From: a virus
DNA: 53,044 nt
Virus record (IMG/VR): IMGVR_UViG_3300023109_001242
Span: 1-53,044 of that record
Reading direction: 5' to 3' (one strand)
A model generated the notes under the pieces. The model had not been told where the DNA came from and did not search any database. It saw nothing but the letters and a program-made list of their open reading frames with translations. The position numbers were made by a program, and so were the translations under genes. Shown in pieces: positions 22,792 through 30,396 of the stretch. Each line of letters begins with the position of its first letter. Position 1 is the first letter of the stretch.

Positions 22792-23244
22792 ATGACTGGA
22801 TTAAATATACACAACCTTTCCCCATTCACTGTGGGGTTTGATCGAATCATCGATCGCTTAGTAGAAATAGAAAACCACCCAGCCAGAAATGGCGCACAAG
22901 GCTTTCCGCCTTATAACATCAAAGTAGACAAAGGCGAACTTAATTTTACAATTGAGCTTGCACTTGCTGGTCTAGATGAATCTGATGTCGATATCGAAGT
23001 TAAAGAGAATCAACTCTCTATTAGCTCTACATATGAGACAGTAGAAGACACTGGGCAATATGTTCATAAGGGTATTTCTAAAAGGAAATTTACGCGAAGC
23101 TTTACTTTAGCAGACGACATCGAAGTTCTTGGAGCTAGCTTTAAGAATGGTCTTTTGACTATAGGACTCGAGCGTATTATTCCAGAGGAAAAGAGACCTC
23201 AAAAAATTAAAATTGATAATAAGAAGGAGTTCTTAACAGAGTAA
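22792..23244 (+). CDS. hsp20: Hsp20 small heat-shock protein
   Basis: 150 residues with TAGGAG before the ATG. The alpha-crystallin domain covers about 38-140: YNIKVDKGELNFTIELALAGLDESDVDI, ISKRKFTRSFTLADDI, then the family signature ASFKNGLLTIGL followed by the Ile-Pro-rich IIPEEKRPQKI. It is an ATP-independent holdase. It belongs to the IbpA-like group found repeatedly in marine T4-like phages, where it may help capsid or tail protein folding. Confidence 0.92.
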   Translation: MTGLNIHNLSPFTVGFDRIIDRLVEIENHPARNGAQGFPPYNIKVDKGELNFTIELALAGLDESDVDIEVKENQLSISSTYETVEDTGQYVHKGISKRKFTRSFTLADDIEVLGASFKNGLLTIGLERIIPEEKRPQKIKIDNKKEFLTE

Positions 23245-23252
23245 CTTTTTAC

Positions 23253-23273
23253 GGGGGAGCGCAATGTTCCCCC
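23253..23273. repeat. GC-rich hairpin between hsp20 and peroxiredoxin
   Basis: GGGGGA (23253-23258) and TCCCCC (23268-23273) form a 6-bp perfect stem with a 9-nt loop, followed by ACTTTAT rather than a clean T-run. It sits 20 nt before the peroxiredoxin ATG and may be a weak terminator or mRNA processing signal. Confidence 0.5.
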
Positions 23274-23292
23274 ACTTTATAAGGAATATATT

Positions 23293-23820
23293 ATGACACA
23301 AGAATACAGACAAGAATTAGTACCACAAGAAAACTTTAAAACTCGCCAACGCGTAGACGATCAATTTGAATGGGTAAACTTAACTACCGATGATTTATTC
23401 AAAGGTAAAAGAGTAGTAGCATTCTCATTACCTGGTGCATTCACACCAACATGTTCGAATATGCAAGTACCAGGGTATCAAGCCCTACACGAGGATTTTA
23501 CGAACTTGGGTATTGATAAAATTTATTGTATATCATGTAATGACGCATTTGTAATGAATGCATGGGCAGAAGATCAAAGAGCACCCAACATCGAGTTTAT
23601 ACCAGATGGATCCTGTAATTTTACAAAGAATATGGGTATGCTTGTTGCTAAAGACAATCTTGGTTTTGGCATGAGATCTTGGCGTTATGCGATGATCGTT
23701 AATGATGGAGTTATTGAACAGATGTTTGTAGAGCCTGGAATGTGTGATGACTACGAGGAAGATCCCTACGGAGAAACGTCACCTGAAAATCTCTTAGAAT
23801 ATCTAAGACATACTTTATAA
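23293..23820 (+). CDS. peroxiredoxin (Prx5-type)
   Basis: 175 residues. The active site PGAFTPTCS has the peroxidatic Cys54; SLPGAFTPTC and QVPGYQALHEDF are characteristic of the Prx5/AhpE-like group, as is NMGMLVAKDNLGFGMRSWRYAMIV. It reduces peroxides using thiols, perhaps with the phage glutaredoxin at 11094. It is an auxiliary gene; oxidative stress protection during infection is the likely benefit. A terminator follows directly. Confidence 0.9.
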   Translation: MTQEYRQELVPQENFKTRQRVDDQFEWVNLTTDDLFKGKRVVAFSLPGAFTPTCSNMQVPGYQALHEDFTNLGIDKIYCISCNDAFVMNAWAEDQRAPNIEFIPDGSCNFTKNMGMLVAKDNLGFGMRSWRYAMIVNDGVIEQMFVEPGMCDDYEEDPYGETSPENLLEYLRHTL

Positions 23821-23826
23821 TTGATT

Positions 23827-23851
23827 AGGGATTCTTAGGAGTCCCTTTTTT
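23827..23851 (+). terminator. Rho-independent terminator
   Basis: AGGGATT (23827-23833) pairs with AGTCCCT (23840-23846) with one G-T wobble, loop CTTAGG, followed by six T. It closes the rightward operon between two convergent blocks. Confidence 0.8.
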
Positions 23852-25718
23852 AATTAGCTGCCGCAACAAAGACACCACCAGACATGCTGCCTTGATTATA
23901 TGAATTCACAAGAGAGCTTACGTTTTGAGCACCACCAATCGAATTTGTTATATAGTTGTTAACAGGAGCTGCGTTACTGATTGTTGTTATTGATGGTAGT
24001 CCACCTAAACCATAATTATTATTCTTAACACTGGCCAATGCCATTTCAGTAAAGTTTTTATATTGCGAAGCTTCAGGATATGCTTTAATAAACGCATTCC
24101 ATTTCGTATCTCGTGCTTCTTTGATTCTTACAGCTTCGTTTTGTCCTCTAATTACCTCACGGTGATCGCGAGTTACTATATTACCTTGATACCTAGTTAC
24201 ACCCATGTCGGCAGCATTCATTTGCATCTGTTCTCTACCATATTTGACAGTAGCATCCATTTGCGATTGATTTAAAGCAATATTTTCATCAAGCTCTTTA
24301 ATTTCGTCGAGATACAGTTGTTCAAGCTCTAAATCCGTCCTTCTTCTAGCTTTGCCTTTGGTCTGCTTCAATTTTAAGAAGTTCGCTTTACCTTCTGGTG
24401 TAAGCAAGTGAGCTTTTGCTGCTTTATCTTCGGTAATTGATTCTTGTTCTTCAGCTAATGATTCTAAGAAAGTTTCTTTAAATCGTTTTCTATCTTCGGC
24501 TATTTTCTTTTTAAGTTTTCTTATTTGTTTATCTATTTCTTGAGTTGGAGCACCTAGTCTAATAGCTTCTTCTTGCATCGTATACAATTCTTCTAATTTT
24601 TTATTTGAATCAATAACGGCTGCAGCTACTTTTTCTATTTTATTTGGAAGCATATCATCGTCTTTAAGATAATCGATAGTCTTTAAAGCTCCACCGATTA
24701 TAAACGCTGCTACTCCACCTGCTGCCATTACAAGTGGGCCACCAGGTATAAACAACGCAGCTATGGTTGCAGCGCCAGCTAAACCACCTATTTGCATACC
24801 AATTGGTATTTCAGTTCTAGCAATATCTTCACTACTCATATCTCTGCCACGAATGAAGTTCATAACAGGATCTATTGCAGAATATAATCCACTAAATACT
24901 AGGCCAGCAATACCACCTCTTACTAATTTTTTAGTAAGACCAGCTTTGGTCATTCCAGCACCAACATCTTCAACGCCAGGAGTAAACATCTTTTTAAGAG
25001 CAGAAAATGTTAACGCTTGAGCAGCAACACTGGCTGCCGCAGAACCAACAGCAGCAGTACCTTTAACTGCAGCGTAACCAAGACCTAACTGAGCGATAGG
25101 TTGAGCTAAGTATTTTATGTTTGTTATAAACCCATCCCAATCCGTCATACTGAGTTTGCCCAATGCTGTACCTGCATTTGCAAACCCTTCAAACAAAGTT
25201 GGCATATTAACGTCTTTTCCGAAAAGCTTAGGTGCTAACGCATCAATAGCACCAGCTAATACCTCATAACCAATGGCTCCAACTATACCAAAGAATAAGG
25301 CTTTCTTTAAAACATTAAACGTACTTTTTAAAGTACTTGCAAATATACCATCTTTGCCGAATATTTTAAAATCTTTCTTATCTCTTTCTTTGGAGGCTTT
25401 TAAGTCTTGAGCTAGTCTTGCAGTGTCAAGCTTCTGTTTATTTTTAGTATTGGCTGCCTCTTGCGCTATGTATTCTTTTTGGTCTTTTTCGTTGAGATCA
25501 TCAAGTTTAAATTGTCTTTCATCTTGCAGTTCTTGAAGTTTTGTTTGGTTCTGAATAGTACCAGTAATACCTTCCATACTACCAGACATAGCTTTAAACG
25601 CGTCGGAGAATTTACCCAACTCAACTTTCACAGACTTAATAGAGTTCGTACCCGAATTTCTAAATAAGAGTCCTTCCGCCTTTAATCGTTCTACTATAGC
25701 TTTAGTGTCTGGTGACAT
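23850..25718 (-). CDS. 29: gp29-type tape measure protein
   Basis: 622 residues (T4 gp29 is 590). Layout is that of a tail tape measure: helical N-terminus, charged coiled-coil segments (about 60-115 and 375-480), and two hydrophobic stretches (about 138-165 and 295-345) of the kind that insert into or cross the host membrane. It ends in a glycine/asparagine-rich tail. It follows the gp26 and small-ORF pair, the standard position for tape measures. AGGATAATTAA precedes the ATG at 25718. Assignment is from position and composition more than motif. Confidence 0.7.
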   Translation of the reverse strand: MSPDTKAIVERLKAEGLLFRNSGTNSIKSVKVELGKFSDAFKAMSGSMEGITGTIQNQTKLQELQDERQFKLDDLNEKDQKEYIAQEAANTKNKQKLDTARLAQDLKASKERDKKDFKIFGKDGIFASTLKSTFNVLKKALFFGIVGAIGYEVLAGAIDALAPKLFGKDVNMPTLFEGFANAGTALGKLSMTDWDGFITNIKYLAQPIAQLGLGYAAVKGTAAVGSAAASVAAQALTFSALKKMFTPGVEDVGAGMTKAGLTKKLVRGGIAGLVFSGLYSAIDPVMNFIRGRDMSSEDIARTEIPIGMQIGGLAGAATIAALFIPGGPLVMAAGGVAAFIIGGALKTIDYLKDDDMLPNKIEKVAAAVIDSNKKLEELYTMQEEAIRLGAPTQEIDKQIRKLKKKIAEDRKRFKETFLESLAEEQESITEDKAAKAHLLTPEGKANFLKLKQTKGKARRRTDLELEQLYLDEIKELDENIALNQSQMDATVKYGREQMQMNAADMGVTRYQGNIVTRDHREVIRGQNEAVRIKEARDTKWNAFIKAYPEASQYKNFTEMALASVKNNNYGLGGLPSITTISNAAPVNNYITNSIGGAQNVSSLVNSYNQGSMSGGVFVAAAN

Positions 25719-25722
25719 TTAA

Positions 25723-25905
25723 TTATCCTGTTTGCGCATCTCGCGCTTTATCGTTTTGTTCTTTTATATATTCAACTAACATTTGAAAATATAAATCTCT
25801 TTCATAAGGTAGCATACTCTCAATTTCACTTATACTATATTTATGGTGCTGTGCCATACTAAAAATCATTTCATAATAATTTTGTAGACTGATATGGCTC
25901 AGCAC
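25723..25905 (-). CDS. small ORF between gp26 and tape measure, likely frameshift extension
   Basis: 60 residues if read from the GTG at 25905, but there is no ribosome site at a useful distance, and the same frame is open upstream across the poly-T run of gene 26. It contains YYEMIFSMAQHHKYSISEIE and LPYERDLYFQMLVEYI, a helical pattern seen in small proteins at this position in T4-like phages (gp51/gp28 region) and reminiscent of the T part of gpG/gpGT chaperones. Most likely it is translated as the C-terminal part of a gp26 fusion. Confidence 0.6.
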   Translation of the reverse strand: MLSHISLQNYYEMIFSMAQHHKYSISEIESMLPYERDLYFQMLVEYIKEQNDKARDAQTG

Positions 25906-26606
25906 TAGGAAAAAAAACTTTGCATTCCCTCTACTACAAACGTCTTTTCAGTTCCAGCTGAATTAGTATATTCAACCTCATGTCTTAATTTTGGCATCGT
26001 TTCAAAGAAGCTTGTAATACCTTTAATTGATTTAGCTTCTAATGAATCCATAAATTCGTCAATGTCTTCTCTACTATATTCTTTAAAGTAGTGTACCTCG
26101 TCCTCAGATGCGACGTAGTCAATACAAGACGTTAACATTATATAATCTGTTAATGGATCTTCAGGGTCGAGTGTACTCAACCTAGCAAACTCATCAATGG
26201 TAGGATATCTTAAGAACAATGTGTACTCATCATTTATTGAGATTTCGTTAGTATGTTCTGGATCTCTTACTAACTGTACTTTATCAATGTCAATCTCAAG
26301 ATCATGACGCTCTTCAGTATCCTCGTCTCGTATTGAAAAGTTAATCATATTGTTAACTGATCGAGCTCTGATATAAAGTATTACGTACTCAAGATCAAAC
26401 ATTGCAAGGTCAGCAACGTCAGTATCAATTAAGCAGTTGTTAACGACTTGTTTTGCTGCTAATATCTGTGATGTTGCTTCATCTGATTCTTGAGCTACTA
26501 AAAGAATCTTTTCTTCTTTTACAGTAAATGGTCTGTATTTTAATCTTTCACCGTTTGAAGGTAGTGTTAATTCCATAATTGGAATATCAATTTTTGGCAA
26601 TGCCAT
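25905..26606 (-). CDS. 26: gp26-type baseplate hub / tail assembly protein
   Basis: 233 residues. The N-terminal VMELTLPSNG-like segment (here IMELTLPSNGERLKYRPFTVKEEKIL) is the signature of the T4 baseplate protein family PF12322 (T4 gp26). Later DFEEY-type acidic segments and RYPTIDEFARL are also shared. T4 gp26 works in assembly of the baseplate hub. It starts with AGGAG 7 nt before the ATG. Its last codons are a T-run that allows -1 shift into the next ORF. Confidence 0.8.
   Translation of the reverse strand: MALPKIDIPIMELTLPSNGERLKYRPFTVKEEKILLVAQESDEATSQILAAKQVVNNCLIDTDVADLAMFDLEYVILYIRARSVNNMINFSIRDEDTEERHDLEIDIDKVQLVRDPEHTNEISINDEYTLFLRYPTIDEFARLSTLDPEDPLTDYIMLTSCIDYVASEDEVHYFKEYSREDIDEFMDSLEAKSIKGITSFFETMPKLRHEVEYTNSAGTEKTFVVEGMQSFFS
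25910..25917 (-). other. candidate -1 ribosomal frameshift site
   Basis: On the minus strand a run of eight T occurs at codons AGT TTT TTT TCC TAG, the last five codons of gene 26 including its stop. A slip on T TTT TTT moves the ribosome into the frame of the 60-residue ORF with no stop between. The fused product would be 294 residues. Confidence 0.55.
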
Positions 26607-26630
26607 AATATATCTCCTATAATATAAATT

Positions 26631-27485
26631 CTATGCTGTCGGGCCCAAACCTTTTGGTTCTTTGGGTGGCTTTGATGAAGCCTGACCGGACGAAGCTTTA
26701 TCACCAAAGAAACTATCTAGATTATCGAATGAATTACGAACTCTAGTTAATTTATTAATGGCATCTTGTATGCTTGTCGGTTTACCCGATTTAATTGTTT
26801 GTTTTGTGATGTCAACGAAGCTTGCTAATTCTGAAAGTGACTCTAGTAATCCACCTTTTAATCTACGAGAAGGATTAGCCTCTCTATCGCCAGAGTAATG
26901 TATTTTATCATAAGCAAAGGTAACGTCTACTGTTAAAAATTGATCGTTCGTTGCCCAGTCGAGTGTCATATCTGCTATTTGATAAGGCCAACAATTATCT
27001 AAAACTACTTCGTAAAATCTGTCGTTGTGTCCTATTGTTTCTGTAGAGTAATGTTTAATTGATAATCTACAAGCGTATTCGTCTTTATATCCAAGTTCGT
27101 AAGGTAACATTCCACCCATTCCGTCAGGATCAATAGCACCATAGATTCCATCCTTAGTACTATAATTCATAACTCTTTGAATCCAATTATGAAAGAAAGA
27201 TAACATCTCATGATTGCTGTCAAGCATAAAGGTTAAAGTAATAGGTGTAGATGACATACTTAATGGGAAGACAGTTGGCAGTTGAGCAACGTTTGTCATT
27301 GAAGCGGTTTCAATACCAATACCAGGGAATGATGCTCTACTACAGAAGAATGAAAATTCTGTTGTTGGTTCAATATTAGAGTTAGTCTCTTTGTATTTTC
27401 CAAGAGTTACTTCAAATAAATTAGCTCTGGCAGGACCACCATACTTATCCATTGTCGTCTTAAATTTACTAATACTAAATGTCAT
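26631..27485 (-). CDS. 54: gp54-like baseplate tail-tube initiator
   Basis: 284 residues (T4 gp54 is 320). ANLFEVTLGK, a middle SSTPITLTFMLDSN.EMLSFFHNWIQRVM and the later FLTVDVTFAYDKI match the tube-fold pattern of gp54 (T4 FDVTFAYRVM). The C-terminus is proline- and lysine-rich and looks disordered. gp54 caps the baseplate and nucleates tail tube polymerisation with gp48. The ribosome site AAGGA is 8 nt before the ATG. Confidence 0.7.
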   Translation of the reverse strand: MTFSISKFKTTMDKYGGPARANLFEVTLGKYKETNSNIEPTTEFSFFCSRASFPGIGIETASMTNVAQLPTVFPLSMSSTPITLTFMLDSNHEMLSFFHNWIQRVMNYSTKDGIYGAIDPDGMGGMLPYELGYKDEYACRLSIKHYSTETIGHNDRFYEVVLDNCWPYQIADMTLDWATNDQFLTVDVTFAYDKIHYSGDREANPSRRLKGGLLESLSELASFVDITKQTIKSGKPTSIQDAINKLTRVRNSFDNLDSFFGDKASSGQASSKPPKEPKGLGPTA

Positions 27486-27491
27486 TCTGTT

Positions 27492-28181
27492 TTATCCTTG
27501 GATCATTCTTCTTGAGTCAGCATAAACTTTCTGTTTAGTTGCTTTCTCAAATCTGGCCAGCGGTAGGAATAAAGCTATGTCCCATTCCGATGGATTAATA
27601 AACACAAACTGTGATTGCATCTGTTTAGTTAAATACATCTTTAATGCTGGTTGAAAGAAACGAAACTTAGCAGCACCCTGTAATAATTCGTAACTTACTT
27701 TTAATCTTGTTGTCTCATCAAATTTACGGTTTGATGCAACTGTATATAACGCGTCCATTAATTGGCCACGCATTATAGGCGGCAAATAATGGAAGTTAAT
27801 TCCCATAAAGCCACCCTTTACCTTATTTATAGGAAATATCAGTGGAAATCTATCATAATATGGTAATGTGTCTCTGTGCTTAGGATTGTACGCAAATGTG
27901 TACATCGCACCAGGTTCCATATTACTTGTAAGACGACCTCGTTCTTGAGCAGCAGATGAAATCATTGCAGCACCAGATACACCAGATGTACCACTACCAC
28001 TTTTAGTTACTGCCTTTGATTGGTTACGATACCATTCACGTGCTGTCTTTGAACGTGCAGGAACTTGACCTTGTCTAATACCCTTTGTTAATAAATCACC
28101 GAATACTGCAGTACCTTTAGCTTTGCCTTTAGCTATTCGACTAGCTTCTTCGTATAAGTCTTTGTAATCCATCGTTGCCAT
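27492..28181 (-). CDS. 2: gp2-like DNA end protector (tentative)
   Basis: 229 residues. The segment GAMYTFAYNPKHRDTLPYYD followed by FPLIFPI, GFMGINFHYLPPIMRGQLMDALY and INPSEWDIALFLPLARFEKAT resembles proteins annotated as T4 gp2 DNA end protector in marine phages. In T4 gene 2 lies next to gene 4, as here. gp2 binds DNA ends in the capsid and protects them from RecBCD. The name rests on memory of the family plus synteny, so it may be another head/tail completion protein. Confidence 0.5.
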   Translation of the reverse strand: MATMDYKDLYEEASRIAKGKAKGTAVFGDLLTKGIRQGQVPARSKTAREWYRNQSKAVTKSGSGTSGVSGAAMISSAAQERGRLTSNMEPGAMYTFAYNPKHRDTLPYYDRFPLIFPINKVKGGFMGINFHYLPPIMRGQLMDALYTVASNRKFDETTRLKVSYELLQGAAKFRFFQPALKMYLTKQMQSQFVFINPSEWDIALFLPLARFEKATKQKVYADSRRMIQG

Positions 28182-28643
28182 TTATTTACCTGCTATTCCA
28201 TCTCTTTCGGTCATAATAACAAAACTCCACCCCCGATCTGCACAATACGATCGAGCTGCTTTCCATTTTGCACTATTAATACCATAATTCTTAACCTCAT
28301 TTAGATATCTTCTTGATACTCTACCTGTAGGTGTTTTATTCTTATTAGCAACATTTGGAGGTAATGTTTGGCCATAAGGTTTAATCTCTATCATAATGGT
28401 TTGAGTTTTACCCTTACCATCATGTTTATGGACAACTACATCTGGGAAGTATCTATGCATCCTTCCATCTATCGGAGATCTATATGGAACAATAACTTCT
28501 TCTGATTGCCACCATATAACGTCTTTATGTTTGTCAAGCCAAGAAAATACGTTTCTTTCCCACCAAGACCGATAAATAATCCTAGTTGGATCACCTTTAT
28601 ACTTATGTGGGTGTGTTGGCTTAAACTTACCTCTATATGCCAT
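28182..28643 (-). CDS. 4: gp4 head completion protein
   Basis: 153 residues from the ATG at 28643 (MAYRGKFKPTHPHKYKGDP), which aligns with the T4 gp4 start MAYSGKWVPKNISKYRGDP. A longer frame from a TTG at 28685 adds 14 unsupported residues. Later blocks match too: IIYRSWWERNVFSWLDKH, YFPDVVVH, IMIEIKPY and SAKWKAARSYCADRGW. gp4 completes the head for tail joining and has a nuclease-like fold (E..D/EIK pattern). Confidence 0.92.
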   Translation of the reverse strand: MAYRGKFKPTHPHKYKGDPTRIIYRSWWERNVFSWLDKHKDVIWWQSEEVIVPYRSPIDGRMHRYFPDVVVHKHDGKGKTQTIMIEIKPYGQTLPPNVANKNKTPTGRVSRRYLNEVKNYGINSAKWKAARSYCADRGWSFVIMTERDGIAGK

Positions 28644-28662
28644 AACTAATTTGTCAATCCTG

Positions 28663-28670
28663 TATAAATA
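28663..28670 (+). promoter_or_regulatory. T4-type late promoter for the rightward baseplate genes
   Basis: TATAAATA, exact consensus, 39 nt before the gp48 ATG. Transcription from it would cross the leftward motif at 28690-28698. Confidence 0.7.
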
Positions 28671-28689
28671 ATCTATAATGTCCAATTAC

Positions 28690-28698
28690 TATTTATTA
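28690..28698 (-). promoter_or_regulatory. variant late promoter motif for the leftward tail block
   Basis: The minus strand reads TAATAAATA (AATAAATA variant), 47 nt before the gp4 ATG at 28643. Confidence 0.4.
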
Positions 28699-28708
28699 CG
28701 AGATAACT

Positions 28709-29755
28709 ATGTCCAGCACACGACCTGAAATATTAAAGAAGAGGCAAGAAAGCCAAAAGCGACTTTCCTTTCTGTCGTTTCCTTCTAAGCCTATGCCTCA
28801 TAGCATTCTAATGCAATTTAACGATTACAACTATAATACTTACATAGCAAGCATTTCAAAAGGTAAAGACGCAGAGGGCGCTGATACTCTTACATTAAAT
28901 AACAACTTTAACCTCAATAAGCAAGTATCTCTAGCAGAAATCTCGTCAACAACTTCTTTAGAATTACCATTTCCTAGATCATTACAAGATAGCCAAGGTA
29001 TTAGAATACAGAGTTTTGAAAGAGACTTTATTACAGAACGTTTAGCATCTGGTCTTTCAAGCCTAGGCGGTAAAAATAATCAAGATTTTGTAAAAAATCT
29101 ACAGCAAACATCTAAAGATGCATTAGCTGGAATAAGATCACAATCCGGAGCATTCTTTGAAGATCCAGTTGCTGCTGTTACAAATGCGATTAAAGCCGCA
29201 GGTGCGGTGAATACAAATCAAGCAACAGCGATCGGAGCTTATTTAGCAAAGAACGTTATCGGTGGAGATTTAGCAAGAACACTTTCAGTAGTTGGTGAAA
29301 GAACAGTTAACCCACAAGAGACATTATCATTTACTGGTGTTGATTTAAAGAACTATACTTTTAGTTGGGATTTATTTCCATCTAATAAAAAGGACACAGA
29401 ACAAATTCAGAGAATAGTTCAATTCTTAAAGAATAAATCTTTGCCAGAGGCAGAATCTGTTGAAGGTATTAGTTCAACTGCAAGAGCGTTCTTAAAATAT
29501 CCTAGTATTGTTACTCTTAATTTATTGGGTGTACAAGAGTCACACTTCCAACAGTTTAAAAGATGTATGATTAGTAATGTTACAGTTGATTACGGTGGGG
29601 GTGGAGGAATGCCACAGATTGTTAAAGGTGGTGTACCTGCTGCAGTCACATTAAGCATATCATTTAGTGAAGTTCAAATACACGTTGCAGAAGATTATCC
29701 TCTTGGTAATGAAGCTGAAGATCCTGCAGCCACCAATCAAGGAGCTCAAGCATAA
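28709..29755 (+). CDS. 48: gp48 baseplate tail tube cap
   Basis: 348 residues (T4 gp48 is 364). The family signatures are YTFSWDLFPSNKKDTEQIQRIVQFLK, FLKYPSIVTLNLLG, QQFKRCMISNVTVDYGGGG, and the end AAVTLSISFSEVQIH. gp48 lies at the baseplate-tube junction together with gp54. It directly overlaps gp53 at one base and starts the rightward baseplate operon. Confidence 0.88.
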   Translation: MSSTRPEILKKRQESQKRLSFLSFPSKPMPHSILMQFNDYNYNTYIASISKGKDAEGADTLTLNNNFNLNKQVSLAEISSTTSLELPFPRSLQDSQGIRIQSFERDFITERLASGLSSLGGKNNQDFVKNLQQTSKDALAGIRSQSGAFFEDPVAAVTNAIKAAGAVNTNQATAIGAYLAKNVIGGDLARTLSVVGERTVNPQETLSFTGVDLKNYTFSWDLFPSNKKDTEQIQRIVQFLKNKSLPEAESVEGISSTARAFLKYPSIVTLNLLGVQESHFQQFKRCMISNVTVDYGGGGGMPQIVKGGVPAAVTLSISFSEVQIHVAEDYPLGNEAEDPAATNQGAQA

Positions 29756-30129
29756 TGAAGTATTTTGAAAACTTTCCTTTAATAGAATACGAAGGGCGTA
29801 AAGTTAGAGACATATCTCGTAGAGCTTCGTTTATAAAGGCATTGAGTAATAATCCTTATGTTTATTACCCATACACAGTTTCAGAAGGTGAGCGTGCAGA
29901 ATCAGTCGCTCAATTCTATTATGGGTCAGTCGATTATGTCTGGCTTGTTTATATGGCAAATAATATTATTGATCCATACCATGAGTGGCCAATGGATCCC
30001 CAAACGTTCAATGAATTTTTGGTAGAAAAATACACAGAAGAATCTGGTGAGGTCGGCGAAGATGTCATTGATTGGACACGCGATGAAGGGAATGACGACA
30101 ACATTATTTTCTATGTTAAAAAGGTATAA
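29755..30129 (+). CDS. 53: gp53 baseplate wedge protein
   Basis: 124 residues, shorter than T4 gp53 (196). YTVSEGERAESVAQFYYGSV and YVWLVYMANNIIDPYHEWPM are the conserved gp53 core (T4 ...PEELANAIYGNPQLYWVLLMCNDNYDPYYGW). The core has a LysM-like layout and joins wedges to the hub. The C-terminal domain of T4 gp53 is missing, and the next small gene may supply part of it. Confidence 0.9.
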   Translation: MKYFENFPLIEYEGRKVRDISRRASFIKALSNNPYVYYPYTVSEGERAESVAQFYYGSVDYVWLVYMANNIIDPYHEWPMDPQTFNEFLVEKYTEESGEVGEDVIDWTRDEGNDDNIIFYVKKV

Positions 30130-30133
30130 GTAA

Positions 30134-30391
30134 ATGGCAGCAGTAGACGAAATTTTATTAGCACCCGAATCGTTTAGAACGATCTATCTTCGTAGAGAAG
30201 ACAGGGTTATTATGCGTACAGAACAAGGGCAAAAGATTATTATTAGAAGAATCATCCCTGAAGAATGGAAGCCGTATCGCATATATGACTATGAACAAAC
30301 TTTAAATGATAACAAAAAAGAAATATACTTATTTGATAAATCGTTTTTACCTCAAATTACATCTGAATTTCAATCGTCTGTTAGTGAATAA
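30134..30391 (+). CDS. small baseplate-operon protein of unknown function
   Basis: 85 residues, 4 nt after gp53. Contains RTIYLRREDRVIMRTEQGQK, basic strands, and EEWKPYRIYDYEQTLNDNKKEIYLFD. No named family recognised. Because gp53 here is shorter than in T4, this protein may act with it, but that is inference from position only. Confidence 0.7.
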   Translation: MAAVDEILLAPESFRTIYLRREDRVIMRTEQGQKIIIRRIIPEEWKPYRIYDYEQTLNDNKKEIYLFDKSFLPQITSEFQSSVSE

Positions 30392-30396
30392 TACAA

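Noticed and set aside
27834-27841. Leftward TATAAATA inside the gp2-like gene
   Set aside because: About 350 nt before the next leftward start; spelled by ordinary codons. Could help gp54 expression but not convincing.
28644-28685. Longer gp4 reading frame from a TTG at 28685
   Set aside because: The ATG at 28643 matches the T4 gp4 N-terminus exactly in register; the extra 14 residues have no homology or ribosome site.
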